Shown here piece by piece: positions 52,201-58,954 of a stretch of 64,000 nt of DNA. The stretch covers positions 2,108,001 to 2,172,000 of the forward strand of contig NZ_OY782038.1 of assembly GCF_963677575.1 (NCBI RefSeq), read 5' to 3'. Source of the stretch: an uncultured Draconibacterium sp. (GTDB lineage: Bacteria; Bacteroidota; Bacteroidia; Bacteroidales; Prolixibacteraceae). The notes beneath the pieces are model-generated. The model searched no databases. It was not told the DNA's origin and worked only from the letters and a program-made list of their open reading frames with translations. Made by a program: the position numbers and the translations under genes. How positions within the stretch are numbered: the first letter of the stretch is position 1; every line of letters starts with the position of its first letter.

Positions 52201-52488
52201 ATTCTGAACCGACTCGCTACTAACTTTCACATTTACACGACGGTTAGGATTTACAATGTCGTCAGAATAAACAATTATAAAATCGCTTGATTTTTCGATT
52301 TCGTGAAACACCTGTTTTAGTGTTACATCATTCAGTTGCATCGAAAACTTTGCTGTTTGTGAATAAGAGTTTGCTGATGCGGCAAAAAAGGTAGTGAGTA
52401 TTAGGATAGTTGCTAGCCTCATAATAAGGAATGTTTTTTTGACATGCCGTGATTGCACAGCAATGCCATTTTTACAAATTTTATTCAT
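49255..52488 (-). CDS. susC: SusC/RagA TonB-linked outer-membrane protein with STN domain
   Basis: The 1077-residue protein has a signal peptide, an N-terminal STN domain (about 52-106, KQVFHEIEKSSDFIIVYSDD) that normally touches a FecR partner, a carboxypeptidase-like domain (about 113-195, TISGVVNDADGGPIPGVSVVVEG), a TonB plug (VVAIGYGTQQKREVTGSIS, with SQPFIVIDGVPG) and a 22-strand barrel. It would move glycans through the outer membrane with TonB energy. The STN domain predicts control by the sigma/FecR pair just upstream. A 33-nt GC-rich hairpin at 52533-52565 lies in the leader. Confidence 0.96.
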   Translation of the reverse strand: MNKICKNGIAVQSRHVKKTFLIMRLATILILTTFFAASANSYSQTAKFSMQLNDVTLKQVFHEIEKSSDFIIVYSDDIVNPNRRVNVKVSSESVQNVLEQALNETNLTYAISDRQIAIMNKSETLDKILDQQAKTISGVVNDADGGPIPGVSVVVEGTTIGTVTDADGTFELNVPTDATKLLFSFVGFQTQEVIIGTQSLFNITLQEDVMQLDEVVAIGYGTQQKREVTGSISNVSEKDFNKGLTQDAVDLLKGKVAGLSITLGSGDVTSEQTIRLRGTSSLTGSSQPFIVIDGVPGLSMSSVAPQDIESISVLKDASAAAIYGSRSASGVILITTKKGKNNESIIEYDGYMAASTVTNVPDVLTAQEWRDYTSANGIDTEGLDLGANTDWFDEIMRTGISQNHNFSFSGGGKTSNYRASISYLDQKGVVNDNEMERFNARFSFNQKALGDKLNVAFTGAITTRDYSPTDTRNFVLAYNMIPVAPVKYDDGTWFDTQEYDQGNPVRNIEYNSQLNKRNLYFGNVDVQLDLVEGLTAGVKLHKQRETNDYGQYYNSETERGRNDQGYAKREGWTADKNLLETTLNYQKSINDHKIGLLAGYSYEKNEYQNSGAQNRQFVTDFFGYDNLGAGENLRPSDVWSGANMNKLVSFFGRVNYNYKMKYIFTASFRYDGSSKFGDNHKWATFPSVSAAWRINEESFMQGADFLDDLKLRVGYGISGNQDGIDPYKSLELYGSEGQYYDNGKWYRAYQISQNANENLKWEETSMFNIGLDYNILNSRINGTIEYYNKKTSDLLYTYQVPVPPYLYPDMLANVGTMSNKGFEFLISGDIIRKNDFRWTTSINLAHNKNKITKLSNDEFSTSSILTGDAWIRGGSSNTTHIVEEGKEVGTFYGWLCEGLDEDGMYIMDDMIDGEPGLTNDDRTYIGSAQPKLTYGISNIINYKNWELNFFFRGVYGNDLLNFSKMSYATTQWLPGANVLHDALTIGLADNPKYCSYYIEKGSFLKLDNLSLSYSFDVSKIEYIRKLRVYVTGQNLFTITNYTGLDPEVEMAGLDPGVEGREYYPKSRTVSLGVNISF

Positions 52489-52532
52489 AAATTTAAAGCG
52501 TTTAATTAATGATGTTAATTAATTATTCTCTT

Positions 52533-52565
52533 GAACCGGCAGGTGGTGCGAACACTTTCCGGTTC
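52533..52565 (-). terminator. GC-rich hairpin in the susC leader
   Basis: GAACCGG and CCGGTTC (perfect 7-bp arms) enclose 19 nt between fecR and susC. No T-run follows on the minus strand, so it may be a weak terminator or a leader structure. Confidence 0.4.
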
Positions 52566-52615
52566 ATCATTTTTGCTAGGTGGTTCTACTTGGTTTTTAC
52601 ATAGGCAGGATAGTT

Positions 52616-53815
52616 TTAATATGGTTTTACAATAAAATAATCTCCATTTTGTTGTTTACCCCAGTCAATGGGAACAAAGGATTGAATAACATCCAGTACT
52701 TCTGAAATATCACCTTTCAGATCTAGTTTCCCGGATATTTTATAAGTACCGATCAGAGGATCTTTTATATGGATTCGTTTGTTGTAATATCTTTCCAGCC
52801 GCCTTACAACACGACTTAAGTCCAATTTATCGCAGTCAAACATTCCTTCTTTCCACGAAGTATAAGTGTCCACATCAACATTGTTGATATAGTTTACGCC
52901 ACTTTCTTTATCGAGATAAAACATTTGATTTGGCACCAGCACCATTTTGTTTTTACCCGACATCAAGCCAGTGCTTTTTGTTTCAATACTTACAGAACCG
53001 GTTACCAATATAGTTTGGAACATTTTGTCATCAGGATAGGCCAACACATCAAAACTTGTTCCCAACACTTCTATGTCAGCATGTTCGGTACGTACAACAA
53101 AAGGTTTCTTTGTATTGTGCACAACATTAAAATAGGCTTCACCGATAAGCAAAACTTCGCGTTGCCGTTCTTTAAATACCGACGGATAAACCAGTTGACT
53201 GCCAGCATTTAACCAAACTCGGGTACCATCAGAAAGTGTTAATTGTGAGCTTTTCCCGTAAGGAATAACTACCCGGTTTATAGTTGGTTCTTCTTCTTTT
53301 TTTAATTGCTGAATAGTATCATTATCAATAATAACCTGTTCTCCGGTGGCATCATATTTTATCTCCGAATCTTTCGAATTTAAGGGTATTGATTTACCAT
53401 CCGACAGGATAATCTGGGCTTCATTAAAGTTTAGCGGATCATTTTCTGCAATAGTAAATTCTGTTTTTCCGGTTGAGTTATTATAGAAATAATAGCTTAG
53501 GGCACCTGTCGCAAAAACGAGCAGAAAAACTGCTGCATATTTCAAAACGGTCAATACTCCTACTTTTTTCTCAACCTGTTGATGCTTTATATCATTCCAT
53601 ATGGCAAATACTTCATCAAGAGAGAGCTCTTCGTGTGTAAATCGAAAGTGATTGAATATTTCAATTGCCTCTGCAATTTCACCTTTTTTTTCAGGATGCT
53701 CCTCTACAAAAGCTTCCCAGTACATTTCTGCGTTTGTATTCGATTTCAACAACCATTGTATAAACGAATCGTCGTTTAGAAAATCAATAGAGCTATAGTA
53801 TTTGTATTTATTCAT
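52616..53815 (-). CDS. fecR: FecR family anti-sigma factor
   Basis: The 399-residue protein has an N-terminal cytoplasmic part of about 85 residues (sigma-binding), a membrane helix (about 88-108, LKYAAVFLLVFATGALSYYF), a FecR domain (about 185-280, VVIPYGKSSQLTLSDGTRVWLNAGSQLVYP-type pattern) and a DUF4974 C-terminal domain (LDLSRVVRRLERYYN, KISGKLDLKGDISEVLDVIQSF). It should hold the sigma factor until SusC signals glycan binding through its STN domain. It follows the sigma gene by 162 nt and precedes susC. Confidence 0.95.
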   Translation of the reverse strand: MNKYKYYSSIDFLNDDSFIQWLLKSNTNAEMYWEAFVEEHPEKKGEIAEAIEIFNHFRFTHEELSLDEVFAIWNDIKHQQVEKKVGVLTVLKYAAVFLLVFATGALSYYFYNNSTGKTEFTIAENDPLNFNEAQIILSDGKSIPLNSKDSEIKYDATGEQVIIDNDTIQQLKKEEEPTINRVVIPYGKSSQLTLSDGTRVWLNAGSQLVYPSVFKERQREVLLIGEAYFNVVHNTKKPFVVRTEHADIEVLGTSFDVLAYPDDKMFQTILVTGSVSIETKSTGLMSGKNKMVLVPNQMFYLDKESGVNYINNVDVDTYTSWKEGMFDCDKLDLSRVVRRLERYYNKRIHIKDPLIGTYKISGKLDLKGDISEVLDVIQSFVPIDWGKQQNGDYFIVKPY

Positions 53816-53977
53816 TACAGTATTTGCCGTTTCACACTACAAGCTTTAATCGCTCGCTTTTGAGAGTTAAAACTCTTCGCGTTGATTGTTTCAACTACAA
53901 TTATAAGACAGCAGCAATTAAAGTGTAGATACTTTTTCTGTACGAATTTACATGTTGCACAACACAAACACTGAAAC

Positions 53978-54586
53978 TTACGATGTTTGAGCAAACAAGA
54001 AATAGATAAAATTGGAAATACGTTTCTTGTCGCTCCTTATCACATTTCTGATTTTTTTTACGGCGCGGCTAATTAACGATCGTGACGATTGTTCTTCCAG
54101 GTGAAGTACTTCGGCAATCTCTTTATGGCTTAATCCAAAATAAAAACGTAAATACAAGGCTTCCTTCTGTCTACTTGTCAGCGATTCAACAGCCGACCGA
54201 ACAGCCAAAGTTTTTTTCGAATAATTATCATGCTCAAAAGCCTGCGTATCCAACTTTTCAAAACCGATCTCAAAACGATAGTCGCCACGTTCCATCACCT
54301 GCTCGAACTTATTTGAACGCACTGATTCACGAACTATTTTTCGCTTTAACGAAGTGAACAAATAGGCCTTTACGTTGTCGGTTTCTGTAAGTTTTGTGCG
54401 GGATTGAATAAGTGTAACAAACAGGTCTTGAATACAGTCTTTCACCAATGATTTATCAACACTAAATTTGCAGCCAAATGCATACAGTTCATTCACATTG
54501 GCAAGGTATATTTTAGAAATAGCAACCTGATCTCCACCGAGAAACTCTTTCCAAAGAGTGCAATCTTCATCGTGACTAAGAGACAT
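53978..54586 (-). CDS. ECF RNA polymerase sigma factor (FecI-like)
   Basis: The 202-residue protein has region 2 (FGCKFSVDKSLVKDCIQDLFVTLIQ, RTKLTETDNVKAYLFTSLKRKIV) and region 4 (LTSRQKEALYLRFYFGLSHKEIAEVLHLEEQSSRSLISRAVKK). These match the Bacteroidota sigma-70 family that controls SusCD operons together with FecR. It should direct transcription of fecR-susC-susD when released. A perfect -7 box lies at 54618-54625. Confidence 0.95.
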   Translation of the reverse strand: MSLSHDEDCTLWKEFLGGDQVAISKIYLANVNELYAFGCKFSVDKSLVKDCIQDLFVTLIQSRTKLTETDNVKAYLFTSLKRKIVRESVRSNKFEQVMERGDYRFEIGFEKLDTQAFEHDNYSKKTLAVRSAVESLTSRQKEALYLRFYFGLSHKEIAEVLHLEEQSSRSLISRAVKKIRNVIRSDKKRISNFIYFLFAQTS

Positions 54587-54617
54587 TTAAGAATACAATT
54601 AGTTGGTTAGTTCATCA

Positions 54618-54625
54618 CAAATGTA
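54618..54625 (-). promoter_or_regulatory. Putative -7 box of the sigma gene (TACATTTG)
   Basis: On the minus strand TACATTTG is a perfect match to TAnnTTTG, 31 nt before the ATG at 54586. Confidence 0.5.
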
Positions 54626-54733
54626 TGAGTTTTCGAAGGTAAAAAAAAGCGAATAACCTATTTACATAAAACCGTTGTCTCAATTACATGTAATTGTATC
54701 GAAAGTTAGGAATGAGGATTTTATCAGATTATT

Positions 54734-54913
54734 CTATCTTAATCTGTACTTTGTTTTTATCTCAATACTTTCCACCTCATCCAACGATTTCATATACCCT
54801 TTCCACCCCAGGCACCAGTTAATATGCCAACGCCAAAAGCGACCGATAAACGATTCTGGTTTTTCATCGTACCTGGCACAAAGTTTACAATCTGCGCAAC
54901 TTGATTCAGCCAT
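54734..54913 (-). CDS. Small Cys/Trp-rich protein (59 residues)
   Basis: The ATG at 54913 opens 59 codons ending in TAG. The protein begins MAESSCADCKLCARYDEKP, then FIGRFWRWHINWCLGWKGYMKSL, so it has four Cys (C6, C9, C12, C34) and four Trp in a compact basic region. A CxxC-x2-C cluster suggests metal binding. I recall similar short proteins in other Bacteroidota but cannot name the family. It lies 40 nt past the stop of miaA on the same strand and is probably co-transcribed. It has no signal peptide. Confidence 0.65.
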   Translation of the reverse strand: MAESSCADCKLCARYDEKPESFIGRFWRWHINWCLGWKGYMKSLDEVESIEIKTKYRLR

Positions 54914-54953
54914 GGCAGTTCGGTTTTAATGATTATTGATTGTTTTTCCCTTT

Positions 54954-55877
54954 TTACGAATGATCTTCTAACAGTTTCAAAATTTCATCAACTTTTTCAT
55001 CCATTGGCAGGTGCCCTTTAATCCAGTGAATTTTTGTCCCCCGTTTTTCCATTCCTCTGAACCAGGTCATCTGGCGCTTGGCAAACTGATGAATGGCAAT
55101 TTCCAGTTTGCTGAACATTTCATCAAAACTCAATTCGCCAATTAAATGCAGCGTCAAAAACTTATATTCCAATCCGTAGTAAATCAGTTGCTCGGGTGTT
55201 AATCCGGAATCCAGAAGTTTTTGTACCTCATTCAACATGCCTTCATCCAAACGCTGTTTTAAGCGGGTTGTAATTCGCTGGCGACGCATTTCGCGATCGA
55301 AATCAATACCCACATTCAGGCTGTTTATTTCAGGCATTTCCGAATCTTCCTGCGGATGTTCGCGATAATAATGTTCTATTTCTATCGCACGAACAGCACG
55401 ACGATCGGTTTCCACATCGGTTTCGTTGTGCAATTCCGGTTTTAACTCTTTTAGAATTTCGGTGAGTTCCTCCAGCGATTTTCCTTCCAGTTTTTTTCGC
55501 AATTCTTTATTTGGCGGAACTTCAATTAACCGGTAATTTCGTAAGATGGCTTCAAGGTATAAACCACTGCCTCCGCACAACACTGGAAATTTTCCGCGCG
55601 ACTGTATCTCGTTGAAAACTTCAATAAAATCAGCCTGAAAACGATACACATTGTAATGCGCTCCGGCATCCTCAATATCCACCAAATGCGACGGTACTTC
55701 CACACCATCAACAAAATAATCCTCGTAATCTTTACCCGTTCCCAAATCCATTCCGCGGTATACCTGGCGCGAATCGGCCGATATAACTTCTCCGTTTAAC
55801 TGTGCGGCCAAATGTGCAGCCAACCCTGTTTTTCCAGTTGCTGTTGGGCCAAGTATTGTAACTAAATTGGTTTTCAA
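54954..55877 (-). CDS. miaA: tRNA dimethylallyltransferase
   Basis: The 307-residue enzyme adds a dimethylallyl group to A37 of tRNAs reading UNN codons. It shows the P-loop GPTATGKT (10-17), ADSRQVYRGMDLGTGK, the conserved GGSGLYLEA region and RRAVRAIEI. Length is normal. The start codon is TTG at 55877; an in-frame TAA lies just upstream and the next ATG is inside the fold, so TTG is the only good start. A near-consensus -7 box (TTATTTTG) lies about 20 nt upstream. Confidence 0.95.
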   Translation of the reverse strand: MKTNLVTILGPTATGKTGLAAHLAAQLNGEVISADSRQVYRGMDLGTGKDYEDYFVDGVEVPSHLVDIEDAGAHYNVYRFQADFIEVFNEIQSRGKFPVLCGGSGLYLEAILRNYRLIEVPPNKELRKKLEGKSLEELTEILKELKPELHNETDVETDRRAVRAIEIEHYYREHPQEDSEMPEINSLNVGIDFDREMRRQRITTRLKQRLDEGMLNEVQKLLDSGLTPEQLIYYGLEYKFLTLHLIGELSFDEMFSKLEIAIHQFAKRQMTWFRGMEKRGTKIHWIKGHLPMDEKVDEILKLLEDHS

Positions 55878-56196
55878 AATTCCGTAGTTTTAGCTACAAA
55901 ATAACAAAATATAAGTGGCTTATCCATTCCTTAATTACTTTTTAAATTTTTTAATAAATAGTTTTTCTTTTTATAAATTATTATCAAATTGCTGTAACTT
56001 CGAAGCCATTTCATACCGAAGTTGTTTAAGGTTAAATTGAAATTCCGAGAGGGACATATTGCATTTAGAGGCAAAGCTCCATTTTTCTTGCATAGCCATA
56101 GCTACGCAAGAAAAATTAGCTGAAGCCCAATGAATGTTAGATGTTACTCGCAGGTTTTCTAATTTAGCGTTATACAACTTCAATAAAAGTAAGCGG
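55878..56196. other. Spacer with a coding-like segment
   Basis: The minus strand of 55971-56190 reads, without stops, a helix-like sequence ending SLSEFQFNLKQLRYEMASKLQ and then FDNNL. It has no start of its own and continues antisense into cutC. It may be a relic of a mobile gene. No other gene is seen. Confidence 0.35.
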
Positions 56197-56829
56197 ATGA
56201 TTAAAGAAGCATGTGTTGAATCGTTTTTAGAAGCCAAACTGGCGCAAGACAGAGGAGCAACCCGAATTGAGTTGTGTTCCGACCTGGCAAATGACGGATT
56301 AACCCCGGATTTTGAAATACTAAAAAAAGCCTGCTCAGAATTGGATATTACAGTAATGGTCATGGCTCGTCCGCGTGCCGGCAATTTTGTGTATTCGTCC
56401 GATGAAATTGAAGCAATGAAAATAGCCATCGAGCAGGCAAAAGAAGCTGGTGCTACGGGTGTTGTTTTCGGCTTGTTAACGCCCGATAATAAAATCGATG
56501 AAGCAAACACCCGTCTGCTGGCCGAATATGCCGCTCCACTTCCTGTAACTTTCCATAAAGCTATCGACGAAATGGAGAATCCTGTTGAAGGCGTACGTGT
56601 TTTAAAAACCATTCCGAATATAAAACGAATTCTTAGCTCGGGCGGAAAAGCTACGGCACTTGAAGGACAGGAAGTGATCCGCAAAATGATTACCGAAGCT
56701 GAAGGGAAAATTACCATCCTGGTTGCCGGAAAAGTAACCAACGAAAACGTTAGCGAAATTCAGCAAATTACAGGAACCACCGAACTACACGGTCGCAAAA
56801 TTGTAGGCGATCTCACTTCAGAAGAATAA
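56197..56829 (+). CDS. cutC: Copper homeostasis protein CutC
   Basis: From the ATG at 56197 the protein has 210 residues, short for CutC (about 240-250) but with the full TIM-barrel pattern: KEACVESFLEAKLAQDRGATRIELC, GLTPDFEIL, VMARPRAGNFVYSSDEIEAM, GVVFGLLTPDNKID, VTFHKAIDEMENP and ILSSGGKATALEG. CutC was linked to copper tolerance, although the family may have another role. The GH29 gene starts 17 nt downstream, so the two form one operon. The longer reading from 56134 has no support. Confidence 0.92.
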   Translation: MIKEACVESFLEAKLAQDRGATRIELCSDLANDGLTPDFEILKKACSELDITVMVMARPRAGNFVYSSDEIEAMKIAIEQAKEAGATGVVFGLLTPDNKIDEANTRLLAEYAAPLPVTFHKAIDEMENPVEGVRVLKTIPNIKRILSSGGKATALEGQEVIRKMITEAEGKITILVAGKVTNENVSEIQQITGTTELHGRKIVGDLTSEE

Positions 56830-56846
56830 ATAAAATAACTACTACG

Positions 56847-58325
56847 ATGAAAAAATTATTGGTGTTAATACCGGTATTTCTGGCATTTATGGTAAATGCG
56901 CAGTTAGAACATGAAATGACAGACTACGTGTGGCCAACCGACCAGGCTGTTTTGGATAAGCTGGAAGACTGGCAGGATTTAAAATTTGGATTGCTGATGC
57001 ACTGGGGCGCTTACAGCCAGTGGGGAGTTGTGGAATCGTGGTCGATTTGTCCCGAAGATTACGGCTGGTGCGAACGCAAAAAAGGCAGTAACCCTGACGA
57101 TTATTTTACCTACAAAAAAGAGTACGAAAATCTGAAATTGTCATTCAATCCAACCGGTTTCGATCCTGACAAATGGGCCAAAGCGGCTGCCGATGCCGGT
57201 ATGAAATACCTGGTTTTTACCACTAAACACCACGATGGTTTTTGTATGTTCGACTCGAAATACACCGACTACAAGGTAACCAGCCCCGAAAGTCCATTTA
57301 GCACCAATCCAAAAGCTAATATAACAAAAGAGGTTTTTGATGCTTTCCGTGCAGAAGGATTATGGGCAGGTGCTTATTTCTCGAAACCCGACTGGAACAG
57401 CCCTTATTACTGGGATCCGAAATTTCCGCCAATGGATAGAAATGTAAATTACGACCCGGAAGCACATCCTGAAAAATGGGAAAAATTTGTTCAGTTCACA
57501 CAAAACCAGATTATGGAGTTGATGAGTGATTATGGCAAAATTGATATCCTTTGGCTTGACGGCGGCTGGGTTTCAAAAAAATCGCCCGAACAAGTAAAAG
57601 ATTATTACACCCACGTGGCTGAGAATTCAACCTCTGGCTTTCCAATTTCACGTGCTGTAAATCAGGATATCCGCATGGACGAAATTGCTGCCAAAGCGCG
57701 CGAAAAGCAACCAGGTTTAATTGTTGTTGACCGTGCAGTAAAAGGCCCCAACCAAAACTACCTGACACCTGAAAACAAAGTACCGGAAACACAATTGCCA
57801 TACCCTTGGGAAAGCTGTATTATCGCAGGTGGTGGCTGGTCGTGGGTGCCGGACGCAACATTTATGTCGCCCAAAGAAGCTATCCACATGCTGATTGACA
57901 TTGTAGCAAAAGGAGGAAACTTACTGTATAATATTGCTCCCGGCCCCGATGGCAAATGGCCTGCCGACGCTTACAAATTATTGGAAGCGATGGGTAAATG
58001 GATTGATGTAAACGGCGAAGCCATTTACTCAACACGCGCCATTGCTCCATACAAAACCGACAATATTTGTCTGAGCCAGCAAAAAGATACAAAAGCAGTT
58101 TATGCGCTTTATCTTGAACAAGAAGACGGCAGCGGACTTCCTGCATCGTTTACCGTTAAAGGAATTAAAGCGGCTAAAAATGCCAAACTTACGCTGCTGG
58201 GTGCCAAAGGCAACCTAAAATGGCAAAACTCCAACGAAGGGATAAAAGTTACCATCCCTTCCAGCATCAGAAAAAATCTGCCTTGCGATTTAGCCTGGGC
58301 GGTAAAAATATCGGCAATAGAATAA
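56847..58325 (+). CDS. Alpha-L-fucosidase, GH29 family
   Basis: The 492-residue secreted enzyme has a signal peptide (1-18), the GH29 N-terminal pattern WQDLKFGLLMHWGAYSQWG, KYLVFTTKHHDGFCMFDS, and the nucleophile Asp238 in KIDILWLDGGW. A C-terminal beta-domain follows (about 400-490). It should remove alpha-linked L-fucose from glycans in the periplasm. Its operon partner cutC is not an obvious functional partner. The strong terminator at 58371 ends the operon. Confidence 0.93.
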   Translation: MKKLLVLIPVFLAFMVNAQLEHEMTDYVWPTDQAVLDKLEDWQDLKFGLLMHWGAYSQWGVVESWSICPEDYGWCERKKGSNPDDYFTYKKEYENLKLSFNPTGFDPDKWAKAAADAGMKYLVFTTKHHDGFCMFDSKYTDYKVTSPESPFSTNPKANITKEVFDAFRAEGLWAGAYFSKPDWNSPYYWDPKFPPMDRNVNYDPEAHPEKWEKFVQFTQNQIMELMSDYGKIDILWLDGGWVSKKSPEQVKDYYTHVAENSTSGFPISRAVNQDIRMDEIAAKAREKQPGLIVVDRAVKGPNQNYLTPENKVPETQLPYPWESCIIAGGGWSWVPDATFMSPKEAIHMLIDIVAKGGNLLYNIAPGPDGKWPADAYKLLEAMGKWIDVNGEAIYSTRAIAPYKTDNICLSQQKDTKAVYALYLEQEDGSGLPASFTVKGIKAAKNAKLTLLGAKGNLKWQNSNEGIKVTIPSSIRKNLPCDLAWAVKISAIE

Positions 58326-58370
58326 CCAACTCCTTTTCCTAAGTTTTGAACTCTGGGAAAACTATTTGAT

Positions 58371-58411
58371 AAAAAGACCTTCATGGTTTCGAAAACCTTG
58401 AAGGTCTTTTC
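58371..58411 (+). terminator. Terminator of the cutC-GH29 operon
   Basis: AAAAGACCTTCA pairs with TGAAGGTCTTTT around a TGGTTTCGAAAACCT stem-loop and is followed by CTTTT. Confidence 0.85.
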
Positions 58412-58954
58412 TTTTCCCCCACATTTTTCAGCAAAACCCAAACAGAATACAAATCAAATTCCACGGAAATAGAATTAACCGTCCGGAAACGAGAAAAACG
58501 AGACGGAAATGAAATTTACGGCGTCGTGAGGCATTTCCGGCTGGTATTTTGCATTTCCGTGTGGAACGGAGGCATTTCCGTGTGGTACAGAGGCATTTCT
58601 GTGTGGTTTTTTCCATTTCCGGGCGGTATAATCCTGTTTCTGCCCGGTTTTTCGTATTTCCGAACGGTAGATTGGAAATACGAAAAACCTTTAAGGTTTA
58701 AAACAGTTTATTCATTTTATCCTAACATTAATAATCCTTATTAAAACATGCTCTACAACATACTTCCTGAAAAATTACTCTATTTTCGCGCGCTTTAATT
58801 GTAAAAACAATTAAACGAATAGTCTTTTTGAATTTTTATTAATAACCCCCCGGAACGAGACTTCAGGAGCATGCACAAGCATTTCCTCCAACCAGCCAAA
58901 GTGCTGGGGTCTCCCACCTTCCGGGTTTTCCACAACAGAAAACAAGTAGAACAA
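58412..58954. other. Spacer with a 21-bp-period array and sulP promoter
   Basis: Contains the array at 58533-58670, a possible -7 box TATTTTCG at 58781-58788 (7/8 match) and GC-rich leader sequence. No credible gene is seen. Confidence 0.5.
58533..58670. repeat. Degenerate tandem array, 21-bp period, core GCATTTCCGTGTGG
   Basis: At least six unit cores in steps of 21 bp (GCATTTCCGGCTGG, GCATTTCCGTGTGG twice, GCATTTCTGTGTGG, CATTTCCGGGCGG, then diverged units). In one frame it reads GISVWNG/GISVWYR-like 7-residue units, but the frame has no gene-like context. Confidence 0.75.

Noticed and set aside
55971..56741. 256-codon minus-strand frame over cutC
   Set aside because: Most of it is antisense to cutC. 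Only the last 60 codons are coding-like, and these are reported as a possible remnant, not as a gene.
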